Source: Antitrichia curtipendula (lineage: Eukaryota > Streptophyta > Bryopsida > Hypnales > Leucodontaceae). Taken from it: DNA of 64,000 bases. The position numbers and the translations under genes are program-made. Below the pieces are notes generated by a model. That model saw only the letters and a program-made list of their open reading frames with translations, was not told where the DNA came from and made no database searches. The stretch covers positions 24,958,574-25,022,573 of the forward strand of contig OX579633.1 of assembly GCA_951230915.1 (NCBI GenBank). The letters are read 5' to 3'. Shown here in pieces: positions 36,185-45,940 of this stretch; the first letter of the stretch is position 1, and the number at the start of each line of letters is the position of its first letter.

Positions 36185-37567
36185 CTATAGCCCAACATAA
36201 ACTTTTGCAAGGCCTTCGGTAATGCGGAACGCTCCTTTCATGTAATTGAGAATGCTTGTAAAAGAACCAGGAAGCTTACTAACAACTATTCCATTGTCTA
36301 CCCAAATGCAAATGATAAGTTTGGCGTCTTGTTTGTTGACGTATACACAACAATCAGCGTGAGAAACAATGAGGTCATACCTTTGCAAGAAGGCATCGAA
36401 CTTTTTGTTCCAAACTCGTGGAGATTGTTTGAGCCTGTATAGTGCCTTTTTTAGCTGACAAATGCCTCTAGGAACGTGGAAGCCAGTCGGTTGCTCCATG
36501 TAAATGATCTCGTCCAATTCCCCGTAAAGAAAGGCTGTCCGAACATCAAATTGTTGAATGTGCAAATTTTTTGCTGCAGCAACTGAGAGGATGGCTCTAA
36601 TAGAATCCATCTTTACTACGGGACTGTAAGTTTCTTTGTAGTCCACCCCTGCTCGTTGAGTAAAACCCTTAGCACAAAGTCGAGCTTTGTACCGATCAAC
36701 TTTTCCATCTGCTCCAAGCTTCAGTTTGAAAACCCACTTGTTTTTCACAGTTTTATGCCTAGAAGGTAGATCTTTGATCACCCACATATCATTTTCTATG
36801 AGCGATTGGTATTCCTCTTGCATCGCTTTGAGCCATTCGTCCTTCTGTGGTGATCGCATTGCTTCTTCAAAGGTCTCAGGTTCTTCCGGCAACTCGTTTA
36901 TTTCTGCCAGGCATGCATAGGAGTTTCTATCTGTGGGATAAATCCAATCACCAAAACGAACCGGTGGCTGTCGCTGACGAGGTTCAAGATCAGCACCTTG
37001 TACCCAATCATTGGCCAATGTTGGATCAGCTTCAAGGACGGGAGCAGCACCTGACACCAAATGAGAATGAACGTCCAACACTAAATCGGTTGTGGACATC
37101 GATGGATCAAGGCAAATCAAGTTCATGACTGGAGCATCAAGAATGTGATTCTGACCACGCTGCCATATGACAAGGACATCTGATGCCTCAGCCAAAGCCT
37201 TTGCGTCTCGGATTTCATCAATCAAGCGTTCAAACTCAAAATTGCTAGATTCCTCTGTTAAGTCAGGACTTTGTTGAAGTAACGGTGGAGTAGCTTCGGA
37301 GCCACTAGTTGTAGGAACACCTTGGCTGGTGAAAATTTCTTGAGAGCCTGATTGATTATGAAGTGGCGCTCTTAGATGAAGAATCGGTACTCCCACTAAT
37401 GCAAGAGGCTGTACATGTGGATTCATCAACGCGAAATCAGGAAGTGATTTTCCGTCAATACGTAACCACTGAGTAGAGTCAAGGTGGCTCCCATTTGTTT
37501 TGGAGTTGTTAAGATCTTCGTCAAAAATGATGTCACGACTCTCTTCAATGCACCGAAGTTCATTCAC
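36185..37567 (-). pseudogene. Copia reverse transcriptase with altered active site
   Basis: Open for 460 codons. The C-terminal half shows copia RT blocks: WVFKLKLGADGKVDRYKARL, KGFTQRAGVDYKETYSPVV, the first catalytic Asp in QQFDVRTAFLYGEL, and CQLKKALYRLKQSPRVW. The universal YVDD is WVDN here (ICIWVDNGIVV), losing the second Asp, so the polymerase is dead. The N-terminal half is the usual linker after integrase. It ends at an in-frame TAG within VYVGL. Confidence 0.88.
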
Positions 37568-38921
37568 CCAAACTCAATATCCTTTGCTGGTCATAAAGTA
37601 TCCCATGAAGACCCCTTCCAACTTTTGGCAGAGAGCTTCTTTCTCAAGCTTTTGGAAATATGTACGTATGCATCGGACCCAAATACACGCAGATGTGCCA
37701 CCAAGGGTCTGGTCTTATACCACTGTTCATATGGTGTGCTTCCAACAAGCATGCGAGTAGCAGTCCGATTGAGCGTATAAACCGTTGTATGAGCGGCTTT
37801 GGCCTAGAATTTCACGTGAATATGAGCTGCATGGAGCATCGTTCGAACTGCTTCGACTATTGTCATGTTCTCTCTCTCTGCTACGCCATTTTGTTCACGA
37901 GTGTATGGAACAATTAATTCTTGGTGAATACTCTCTTTCTCAAGGAACTGAGTGAATGCCTTACTAGTGACACAACTGAAATGTCACACATGAATAAGGC
38001 CACAATTCATGAACAGGAGACAACCAAAAGACATGAGCCATGAAATCCAGCAATAATAATGTTATGTTTGATTGTCCTCATGTCACATTTCAGTTGTGTG
38101 AACTCCATTCCACAATCGCTCCAAAGGACCTTCACTAGTCGGCCGGTCTCACGCTTCAACTGAGTAGAGCAGCGTTGAAACGTTTGGAGAGTTTCAGTTT
38201 TGGACTTCAAACAAGAGATCACTCGAAAACCAGACGAGTCATTTTTGAACAAACAAATGTACAACGTCCCTCCAATTGAAGCAACATGCATCGGGCCACA
38301 GAGGTCTATGTGGACCAAATCACCAGGATGCTCTGAGCAAATCCTGTGTTTGTTTTGGAGAAAAGCATTTCTGTGTTGCTTCCCATACACACATCCTGAG
38401 CAAAATTTGTGATCCTTACTTTGGAGAATCAACCCATCGACTAACCCTTGTGCAGCCATCAATTGAATAGTGGCATGATTTGCATGGGAAAAACGTTGAT
38501 GCCATACCTCGAGTGATTGTCGATTGTGTGCAATGTTGGAGGTCCCAAATGTCTTTGCCGTCATTGCTGTGATGGTGTCCTCAAGCGGGACTACCTCAAA
38601 CTGCATGCGATACAGTTGATTGTAGATGCTTCCAGTCATAACCACCTTGCTGTTGTCGAACAGTTGACAGCCGGTGTGTATATGGAGAATATACAACTTC
38701 TTCTGGGCAACGACAAATGAAGAAAATAAGTTGCAACCTAAGTGAGGGACATGTACAACTCCCCTTAGTACGCCAAACGTAAACCCATCCGGTTGTTTGA
38801 TTTTTATGATAATATCGCCAATTTCCGCAACTTGAAGCATCACGCCGCCAATGCCTTGTACGGGTTGTTGCTCCATCGAGATGTCCCGATACGTAGAAAA
38901 GAAAGAACGTGTATCTGTCAT
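37568..38921 (-). pseudogene. Copia integrase, frameshifted
   Basis: Contains the HHCC zinc region (LEVWHQRFSHANH ... CSGCVYGK), the first catalytic Asp (DLVHIDLCGPM), the second in VLWSDCGMEF, and beyond a roughly 110-bp insertion the catalytic Glu region (REQNGVAERE, near 37890). The insertion at about 37985-38090 is bordered by an inverted repeat of ACACAACTGAAATGT and breaks the frame between the second Asp and the Glu. Confidence 0.82.
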
Positions 38922-40162
38922 GTGCTCTGTACACCCGCTATCGACGTACCAGAATTTTGATTAGAGATTACTGCAACTATTTGGACCAGTGGTGGTCATG
39001 TAGGCCTTATAGCCACGATTCTTGCCTTTTCCACCCTGATCTTTCTTGACAGCTTGAGCTTCTTGATGTTGCCTGATAACTTCGTTTGATGCATTGCATT
39101 CTCGCCCCCAATGCCCTGTGATGCTACACTTCCAGCACGAGCTGGTTTTCTTGTGCTCTTCAATGTCCTTTCGGCGTTGAGCACGTTCCTCCAGGTTATA
39201 GATTGGCTTCTTCCTTTGAGTGGAAGCTGCGTATGCGGTAGCTGTGGCAACACTCGAATCTGCTCGAGTCTTAAGTGTGCCTTTAGTTTGGAGAAGTTGG
39301 AGAGTCAGATTCATGAACATTTTGGAGGCATCAGGTTGCATCCTCCATGCTGGAATAAGCATATCAAACGAACTTGGAAGATTACACAAGAACTTAGAGA
39401 CGACTGCCTATTCATAATGGCAGGTTTAGTTTTCGAGGTAGATTTGTCACCATCCCATTGGAGAGTCAGAGAAAGTCAGAGAAGGATTATAACTGATAAT
39501 TCATCCCCTCTTTCTACACCCTCCGATTTGCAAACAGTCCACATATAGACGTCTCTGATGAAGTTCAAGACTTGCCATTATGTCCGGTAATGCTCTTGAG
39601 CCTCCCGGCTCTCGAGCATTACCTAGTCCGTTAAAAGTTCTATCACCTTGACTTTGAAGCTGGGTGACGATCAACTGCAAACGACCAAGAAAACTAGCAA
39701 CACTCTCTTCTTCAGTCATTGTGCATTTGTAAAATTCTTGCTGCAAGCTATAGACATTTTCAAATGCATTTTGCTCATGGTATAACTTAAGTGTGTCCCA
39801 GACCTCCTTAGAGGTGACACAGCTCATGATATGGAGAAGAATGAGTTCATCTAATGCTTGGGTTAGAAGACTGTACGCAGTATTATCTTACACTCTCTTC
39901 TTCCATACTAGTTTGGCCTCTGCAGAGTCAGTGTCTTGCGGTTTAGGCTCGGTGCCATCTACGACATCCATGAGATCCTTTCCCCAAAGAATCGCACGAA
40001 TCTGGAACTTCCAGAGGTGAAAGTTTGGTCCCTTGAAACGACATCCATGAGATCCTTTCCCAAAAGAATCGCACAAATCTGGAACTTCCAGAGGTGAAAG
40101 TTTGGTCCCTTGAAACGGGAGATGTAACCAATCTGCTCACGGCTATTCTCAGCCATGGCCAA
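38922..40162 (-). pseudogene. Copia gag and protease start, frameshifted
   Basis: The N-terminus (from about 40160) has the FKGPNFHLWKFQI motif of plant copia gag, duplicated in tandem (77 bp, 39962-40038 and 40039-40115); 77 is not a multiple of three, so the frame is lost. Further on are a UBN2-like region, the zinc knuckle CWKCSITGHWGREC, an in-frame TAA at 38961-38963, and the protease WYVDSGCTEHM with the catalytic Asp. Confidence 0.85.
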
Positions 40163-40281
40163 TAAAGTCTGACACTAGATTAATGCAGTTTAAAGTTCAG
40201 CAATTGACACTCTAAAAATATCGGTTGACAATACAAAAAAAAGAATTATCAAAGAGAAGCACAGCACAAAGGACAGCATTA

Positions 40282-40294
40282 TGGGCCCATAACC
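40282..40294 (-). other. Primer-binding site complementary to the initiator tRNA-Met anticodon arm
   Basis: On the minus strand GGTTATGGGCCCA begins three bases inside the 5' LTR. It is complementary to the anticodon stem-loop of plant initiator tRNA-Met (TGGGCCCATAACC, with the CAT anticodon), not to the tRNA 3' end. Drosophila copia and yeast Ty5 prime with half-molecules of the same tRNA. Confidence 0.75.
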
Positions 40295-40297
40295 TAT

Positions 40298-40699
40298 TGA
40301 AATACTACACTTATTCACCTACCAATCAACACACATGCATACACCGATAAACAAGCAGAAACAGTGTATCCAGCAAATCGCTGTGTATTCAGTAAGTAGA
40401 CACTTACAGAGTCTCAGTACTAATGCTTAGTACTAACATACCATACACCCCAGCTAACGCTGCTCAAATGCATCCTACTCTTAACTTGCACAGACTACAG
40501 CTACTCACAATACATAAGCTCCGTCCTCTACACAGGACATACGCTTGCTCCATGCTAATCATGATACTCACAGGTCCCGTATTCTTGATCTTGGAGTGGG
40601 AACCTTCTGGGTACGATTTGCTTGTACAGACTCCAGCTAAAACTCCAGCTACTGGGTCTAGCTACGTGTTGAGTCCAGAGTGCTTGTGAGAATCCAATA
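40298..40699 (-). repeat. Copia 5' LTR
   Basis: 402 bp, same termini as the other copy, shorter by two small deletions or lacking two duplications. In element orientation it precedes the primer-binding site. Confidence 0.88.
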
Positions 40700-40950
40700 A
40701 ATTTCATGCATTTTTTGGAGCTTCCATAGCAACTGAAGCTCTTGAAAACATTCATTATCCACCTGTTGGATGCCAGTTCTCTTAGGGGTTAACTCGGCCC
40801 CCCCACCCCACCCACATTTTAGTGTTAAACCAAGCCTCCATTTCTAAACCTCATCATTGCATTTACACAGTCAGCTCCGTAACCATGCCATGAGGAAGTA
40901 CTTGAAAAAACCCAATGCAACTGGCAACAGGGATGACAAAAGAAACAAAG

Positions 40951-43878
40951 TTACCAGTAGTCTCCACAAGAGCAGACTCCATCTCGGAAATGATGAAATC
41001 GGGTGGCATCCCTGGCCACGATCTCACGCCCAACAATGCGAGTAATGAACTTGGTGGCAGAATGGCAGTCCGCACAAACACGTAAGTTTTTGAAAATCCT
41101 GATGAGGGATCCCGGGGGCGTGCTGATCAACCCATACGCAATGGCCAGCTTCTCACTATGGTGGCACACAGCCATTTCCTTCTCTTTCTCGTCCACATCG
41201 TGCAGCACCAACTGCGTGTCCGGCGCATACCCGTCCCTCTTCATCTGCAGGGTCAACCGGTCCAGCTCCACGTAAATGTCCTCTGCCTGAGAATGGGACC
41301 GATCTCCCGCCACGAAGTGATGTAACTTCCCTTCCACTTCAATCCAACTCCGTCCAGGTTCTTTGGTGATGCCTCTCTGCTCCATCAATCTCCTCATCTT
41401 CGTTGCCGACTCCCACATCCCTGCGGCTGCATACATGTGTGCCAGCGACACGTACACGGCCGCATTGTCGGGATCCAGCTTCAGACTGCTTTGGGCCGCC
41501 CATTCGGCCACGCGAATGTTTCCGTGAATTCTGCAAGCACCAAGCAAGGCTCCCAGAATCTTCGTGTTAGCTTGCACTGGCATATTCTTGATTAGCGCTT
41601 CTGCTTCATCGACTTGCCCAGCACGGCCCAGGAGATCCACCATGGACCCGTAGTGCTCAATTGTTGGCGCGATGCCGAAGTCTTGACCCATGCACGAAAA
41701 AAATTCGCGCCCTTCCTCCAAGAGGCCCGCATGGCTGCACGCTGAGAGGACGCTGACGAAAGTCACCGCGTCTGGCTTGAACCCTTCCCGTTTCATTTTC
41801 TCAAACAGTAGCAGCGCCTCGTGCCCTCTCCCATGCTGTGCAAGCCCGCCTATGATTGCGTTCCATGAGATGACATTACGCTCGCTCATTTGCTCGAAAA
41901 CACGTTGCGCATCCCTGAAGCTTCCACACTTGGCATACGTGCTCACTAGGGCATTCCCAACACTGATCTCTGATAACAAGCCATCCTTCACAGCTAGCGT
42001 ATGGATCTCTCCAGCCCATTCTAAAGATCCCGCGTTGGCACATGCATTCAGCATGTTCATATACGTAACTTTGTCAGGCTTCACGTCTTCTTCCTCCATT
42101 CTATTGAATAATTTCAAGGCCTCTTTACCAAGACTATGCGCAGCATATCCGCCAATCATAGCATTGAACGCAACAACATCTCGCTTGCTCATTCTGTCAA
42201 AAACCTGACGGGCGTCCACGACACTGCCACACGTAGAATACATGTTCACAAGGGTATTTCCCACCTGAGTATCAGCGGCCAGTCCAGCTTCCATGACTTG
42301 ACGATGGATTCTCCTCCCCCAGTCCAAATCTGCTGGACTGGAACAGGCATTCAAGATGCTCATATAAGTCACCCTGTTTGGTTCCACACCTGCTTCTTGC
42401 ATCTCTTGAAAAACAGTCCAGGCTCCTGCACTAAGACCGTTCTTGGCAAGGCCTCCAATCATTGCAGTCCAAGAAATGACATCTCTTCTCACCATTTTGT
42501 CAAAAACAAGACGAGCATCCTTGATGCTTCCGCATCTAGCATACATGCTAATAAGGGCATTTGCTACGCTTAAATCAGATATAAAACCAGCTTTCAATAC
42601 ACGAGAATGAATTTCCTTACCCCACTGCAGAGCTGCTGAATTGACGCAAGTATTTAAGATACTCAAATACGTAACCTTGTTTGGCATTATGCCTACACGC
42701 TGCATCTGGTGATAAAATTCAGAGGCCTCTTCCCACCTGCCGCCTGCCGCAAGTCCTCCAATCATTGTGTTCCAGGCAATAAGATCCCGATTAACGATCT
42801 TTTCAAAAACTTGGCGACAATCCTTGTAGCTGCCGCACTTGGCATACATCTTCACCAGGGCAGTTCCAATTGCCGTGTTAGATTCGTATCCAGCATGGAC
42901 TATGTGAGCATGAACTGCCTTGCCCCACTCGAAGGCTGCGGGGGTCGAGAAGGCATTCAATACGCTCATGCATGTAATCTGGTTCGGCTGTACACCTTCT
43001 TCCCGCTGCATTCTCTGAAACATATCAAAAGCAGCATGACTATGGCCACTTTCAGCATAAACCCCAATCATCATGGTCCAGGAAACAACCGTCTTTCTCT
43101 CCATCCGATCGAAAACGTTCCGCGCTTCCAGAATACTGCCACACTTTGCATACATGTTGATTAAACAATTGCCCACTCTGACGTCAGAGAGAAGTCCAGC
43201 TTTCGTAGCTTGGATATGAACTTCTCTGCCCCACTCCAAGGCGCCTGGAGTTTTGCAAGCATTCAGGAAGCTCACGAAAGCAGTTCTATCTGGAATAAGG
43301 CCCTCTTGCTGAATCTGACCTAGTAAATTAAACGCCTTCTCCACATGGCCATCCCGAGCATAACCTGCAACCATGGCATTGCAAGAATGGACGGTTCTTT
43401 CCAAATGGTCAAACGCTTGCCGTGCTTCTTCCAAACTTCCACAATGTATGTACATGTTAATCAATGCATTGACAATGTAGTGGTCTGGCGGCATGCGATG
43501 TTGGAGAATATGCGTATGCACCCGCCTGCCTGTCACCAAGTCTTTAACCTCAATACATCTTTTCAGCATTTTCAAGTAATCAGAGTAGTTCACCAGTGCG
43601 CCTTGTTGTTCTAGATACTGCAGCACATTCGTTGCTCTATCCTTTTTAACCACCGCCTTCTCATCCTTGTAAGTATGAAGAAATACCTTGACAACTTTTG
43701 TTCGTCCATTCAAGTTAGCAATTCCGCCTCTGCCTATGCCTAGGTGACATATTAAGCCAGGGATGAATGGCATTTTTGTTCCTGGCTTTGAATGGACGAA
43801 CAAAAGTGCCTCTGCCTGGTGACATACTAAGCCAGGGATGAATGACATTTTCCCAATATAAACGAAGTATAGTACCAC
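40951..43878 (-). CDS. Pentatricopeptide repeat protein, PLS-DYW class (RNA editing factor)
   Basis: Intronless, 975 codons. PLS-class PPR repeats run from about residue 97 to 790 (for example YIVNALINMYIHCGSLEEA, VSWTMMIGVYAESGHSHAA). E1/E2 motifs follow, then the PG box (EPGRSWIEVEGKLHHF) and a complete DYW domain. The DYW domain has the deaminase zinc ligands HSE (about 907-909) and CADCH (about 935-939), and the protein ends CSCGDYW. DYW proteins bind one or a few organellar transcripts and convert C to U; location should be chloroplast or mitochondrion. The first about 95 residues are doubtful: they include a duplicated MxFIPGLxCH segment and an inverted repeat, so the true start or an upstream exon may differ. 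The stop lies 252 bp from the copia element. Confidence 0.9.
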   Translation of the reverse strand: MVLYFVYIGKMSFIPGLVCHQAEALLFVHSKPGTKMPFIPGLICHLGIGRGGIANLNGRTKVVKVFLHTYKDEKAVVKKDRATNVLQYLEQQGALVNYSDYLKMLKRCIEVKDLVTGRRVHTHILQHRMPPDHYIVNALINMYIHCGSLEEARQAFDHLERTVHSCNAMVAGYARDGHVEKAFNLLGQIQQEGLIPDRTAFVSFLNACKTPGALEWGREVHIQATKAGLLSDVRVGNCLINMYAKCGSILEARNVFDRMERKTVVSWTMMIGVYAESGHSHAAFDMFQRMQREEGVQPNQITCMSVLNAFSTPAAFEWGKAVHAHIVHAGYESNTAIGTALVKMYAKCGSYKDCRQVFEKIVNRDLIAWNTMIGGLAAGGRWEEASEFYHQMQRVGIMPNKVTYLSILNTCVNSAALQWGKEIHSRVLKAGFISDLSVANALISMYARCGSIKDARLVFDKMVRRDVISWTAMIGGLAKNGLSAGAWTVFQEMQEAGVEPNRVTYMSILNACSSPADLDWGRRIHRQVMEAGLAADTQVGNTLVNMYSTCGSVVDARQVFDRMSKRDVVAFNAMIGGYAAHSLGKEALKLFNRMEEEDVKPDKVTYMNMLNACANAGSLEWAGEIHTLAVKDGLLSEISVGNALVSTYAKCGSFRDAQRVFEQMSERNVISWNAIIGGLAQHGRGHEALLLFEKMKREGFKPDAVTFVSVLSACSHAGLLEEGREFFSCMGQDFGIAPTIEHYGSMVDLLGRAGQVDEAEALIKNMPVQANTKILGALLGACRIHGNIRVAEWAAQSSLKLDPDNAAVYVSLAHMYAAAGMWESATKMRRLMEQRGITKEPGRSWIEVEGKLHHFVAGDRSHSQAEDIYVELDRLTLQMKRDGYAPDTQLVLHDVDEKEKEMAVCHHSEKLAIAYGLISTPPGSLIRIFKNLRVCADCHSATKFITRIVGREIVARDATRFHHFRDGVCSCGDYW
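43694..43852. repeat. Local duplication with 20-bp inverted repeat at the PPR gene start
   Basis: ACTTTTGTTCGTCCATTCAA (43694-43713) recurs inverted and perfect at 43788-43807. A segment with CCTCTGCCT and AAGCCAGGGATGAATG appears twice in direct orientation (about 43726-43772 and 43808-43852). Together they create the repeated MSFIPGLVCH and MPFIPGLICH in the predicted N-terminus. Confidence 0.7.
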
Positions 43879-44048
43879 CGGCAGGCCTGGCCTCGAGATT
43901 GGTTGTGCATCAAATCCATATGACGTGCTCCGTCCAATAATAAAGACTTCGGATTCACCCAGAAACGCTCCTCTGAAACTTTCTGCAATTTATAAAACAT
44001 TTTCTAAATTTTCCCAGTGGAGTGAAACCTGCCTATTAATAAGCTCTG

Positions 44049-44065
44049 AACCCTAAACCCTAAAT
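44049..44065. promoter_or_regulatory. Telo-box (two CCCTAAA units)
   Basis: AACCCTAAACCCTAAAT, two plant telomere-type repeats, about 170 bp upstream of the predicted PPR start. In plants such telo-boxes occur in promoters of ribosomal, translation and cell-cycle genes. Two units are too few to suggest telomeric DNA. Confidence 0.5.
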
Positions 44066-44163
44066 CGTAACTCACATAGTACCATGGGTGCATGAAACAC
44101 ACTCTAATTGAGATTGTTGCTCCAATATAAAACAAACGAGAGAGCACAGTCACTCAAACTTAC

Positions 44164-44295
44164 AGGAACAGGAACAGGGAACTTCATCTTGGAGAAGGCG
44201 AAGCTGGTGTTGACCCCCATGTTGCGCAGGAACGGGCAACGCGACACCCATCGGACATTTTGTCCTCGCACGCCGCATCTATCCTCCCGCCCCAT
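44164..44295 (-). CDS. Possible upstream exon, unrecognised product
   Basis: Minus-strand open stretch beginning MGREDRCGVRGQ and ending KMKFPVPVP directly before GTAAGT, a strong splice donor. It is GC-richer than its surroundings. I do not recognise the peptide. It lies upstream of the PPR gene on the same strand, so it could be a 5' exon of that gene or a separate small gene. No acceptor is identified. Confidence 0.28.
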
Positions 44296-44798
44296 CTTCG
44301 AAGATCGAAAGCCATCTCACAATCCAGACCAAAACGCAAGTCCACTTAACCTAATTAACTAATAACCCAGCCAAACCTACTTCCTCCAAACCCTCGATGC
44401 AACAAAACACTCCTACACTGCGTGAAATGCTTCGATCTCTTGCCAAACCTTGCCAAACTCAATCGGTCGCCAACGAATTCTGGAACCTCGGATGTACCCA
44501 AACCTTCAAGAATGCAGAAAACCCAAAACTTCCTCGCAATCGGCGATTCTTTCTTTCACAAAAAACCTCAATTTGAGCCATTCAACTGGGCATTAACTCG
44601 GGCTCCTGGCTTCCGTCCCCGAGACGGCAGGCACTGGGGCACCAGCTGAACATGGAAGGCGCCTCGGAGGTCAAGAGTTTACACCGTCCGGGGGTCGGGG
44701 TGGTAAGACTTGGGAATGGGGCGATTGGGAGACGACGACTGGGGGTCGGAAGGAGTTTGGGCGACAATCGGTCAGGGAGTCCCGTGCGACTGCGAGAC
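44296..44798. other. GC-moderate region without assigned gene
   Basis: Purine-rich GC-moderate sequence, for example GGGGTCGGGGTGG near 44691. Short frames occur on both strands with no known motif. It could be a gene upstream region. Confidence 0.35.
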
Positions 44799-45032
44799 GG
44801 CCAGGGAGGATTGACCCCTGTATTGCCCCGTCAAAGGCTAAATGTAAAAATTGCCCCCTAATTTGGGCCGCTTAATTGTTTATTTCATCATGCCTCCTGG
44901 CTAATTTGGGGCCTCTGATTTCAAATATGAATTCAGAACTTGAAATTTTTATCATATGCGGCAAATAAAAGATTTTAGTGTTTTCTGCAGTGGTAAAACA
45001 CGGGGCAATACAGGGGTCAATCCTCCCTGGCC
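44799..45032. mobile_element. Small element with perfect 33-bp inverted repeats
   Basis: 33 bases at 44799-44831 (starting GGCCAGGGAGGATTGACCCC) are exactly inverted at 45000-45032, with 168 bp between. The interior is AT-rich and non-coding. The arms are GC-rich compared with the interior. No target duplication is readable. Consistent with a young MITE or foldback element of unknown family. Confidence 0.5.
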
Positions 45033-45915
45033 CTGCGAGCCTGTTTGCATTAGGCATTTGGACCTGCAGGAACTGGAGTGTATAAGGTAAAACAGCCCAT
45101 TGTGGTTGCTCAAATTTTTCAATTTTTTTCCAAAAGTAGTGCAAGTGTGAGAAATAGTGAGAGCAATGGAAATTATGTTTTTTTGACAAAGTATGAATTT
45201 GCTATGAATTTTTGAAGTGCTCGACTCAGCATGGCCCAAAAGAGTCTGTAGACTACCTTAGAACCAACAAAATCTGAGTCCATTATGCTCATTTTGCTCA
45301 CCTAAAGCAATCATAGTATTTTCTAACATGGAAGCCGTAAAAAGTCAATTCTTACAATAAATTCTCACTGAAAAATTGGAGGTTTCTAGTGAAGTCACTA
45401 ATCTCTCCATTATTGTCATGTAAGACATACTTGAAGCCAAAATCTCACGAACTGAAAAAAAACATAATGGGATCTTTCCCTAGATGTTCACTATGGGTCA
45501 TCTGACCACAATGGGTTGTTTACCTTAATGATAGTAAACTTGCAAAGCACAATAAAAGTAAAAGCATTGTAAACACAAAAGGACTTTGTTCAAAAGAAAA
45601 AGGGGCATTGTTCTTACATATCATGTATAAATAAGAAATCAATCTAATATTAAAAATATAATTTACCCCTCCCTTTCATATATTCATTAATTTTTATATG
45701 CATTACACCGGTGGCTCATTAACTATTGAATAAAGCTAAGGTTTCATTACTAGGTAAATTCCATCAACTACATATCATTAGAAAAGCGTAATAACAGCAA
45801 TGGCATTTCACTTGGATCATGCCAAATTGGTAAACACAACCCCACTACATATGCTTAAGAGGAGATTCCAAATTCTCAAAGCTTGGCAAGAGGAGGAGAA
45901 GATGAAGGGGAAGGG
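45033..45915. other. Intergenic region left of the Penelope-like element
   Basis: AT-rich, no gene seen. The last 35 bases become purine-rich (GAGGAGGAGAAGATGAAGGGG) and lead into the GAA tract where the retroelement starts. Confidence 0.45.
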
Positions 45916-45940
45916 GAAGAAGAAGAAGAAGAAGAAGAAG

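Larger units (their letters stand above)
34680..40699 (-). mobile_element. Ty1/copia LTR retrotransposon, full length but decayed
   Basis: Two LTRs (34680-35116 and 40298-40699) flank a minus-strand gag-protease-integrase-RT-RNase H order, which defines copia rather than gypsy. The 8-mer AATTTCAT stands directly outside both ends (34672-34679 and 40700-40707); copia usually duplicates 5 bp, so part of the match may be chance. The element cannot make protein: there is a 77-bp tandem duplication in gag, a stop between gag and protease, insertions in integrase and RNase H, a stop after RT and a changed RT active site. The LTRs differ by two indels and several substitutions, so insertion is not recent. 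Confidence 0.92.

Noticed and set aside
41690..43164. Plus-strand open frames across the PPR gene
   Set aside because: Shadows of the minus-strand PPR frame, which has repeated PPR motifs and a DYW end.
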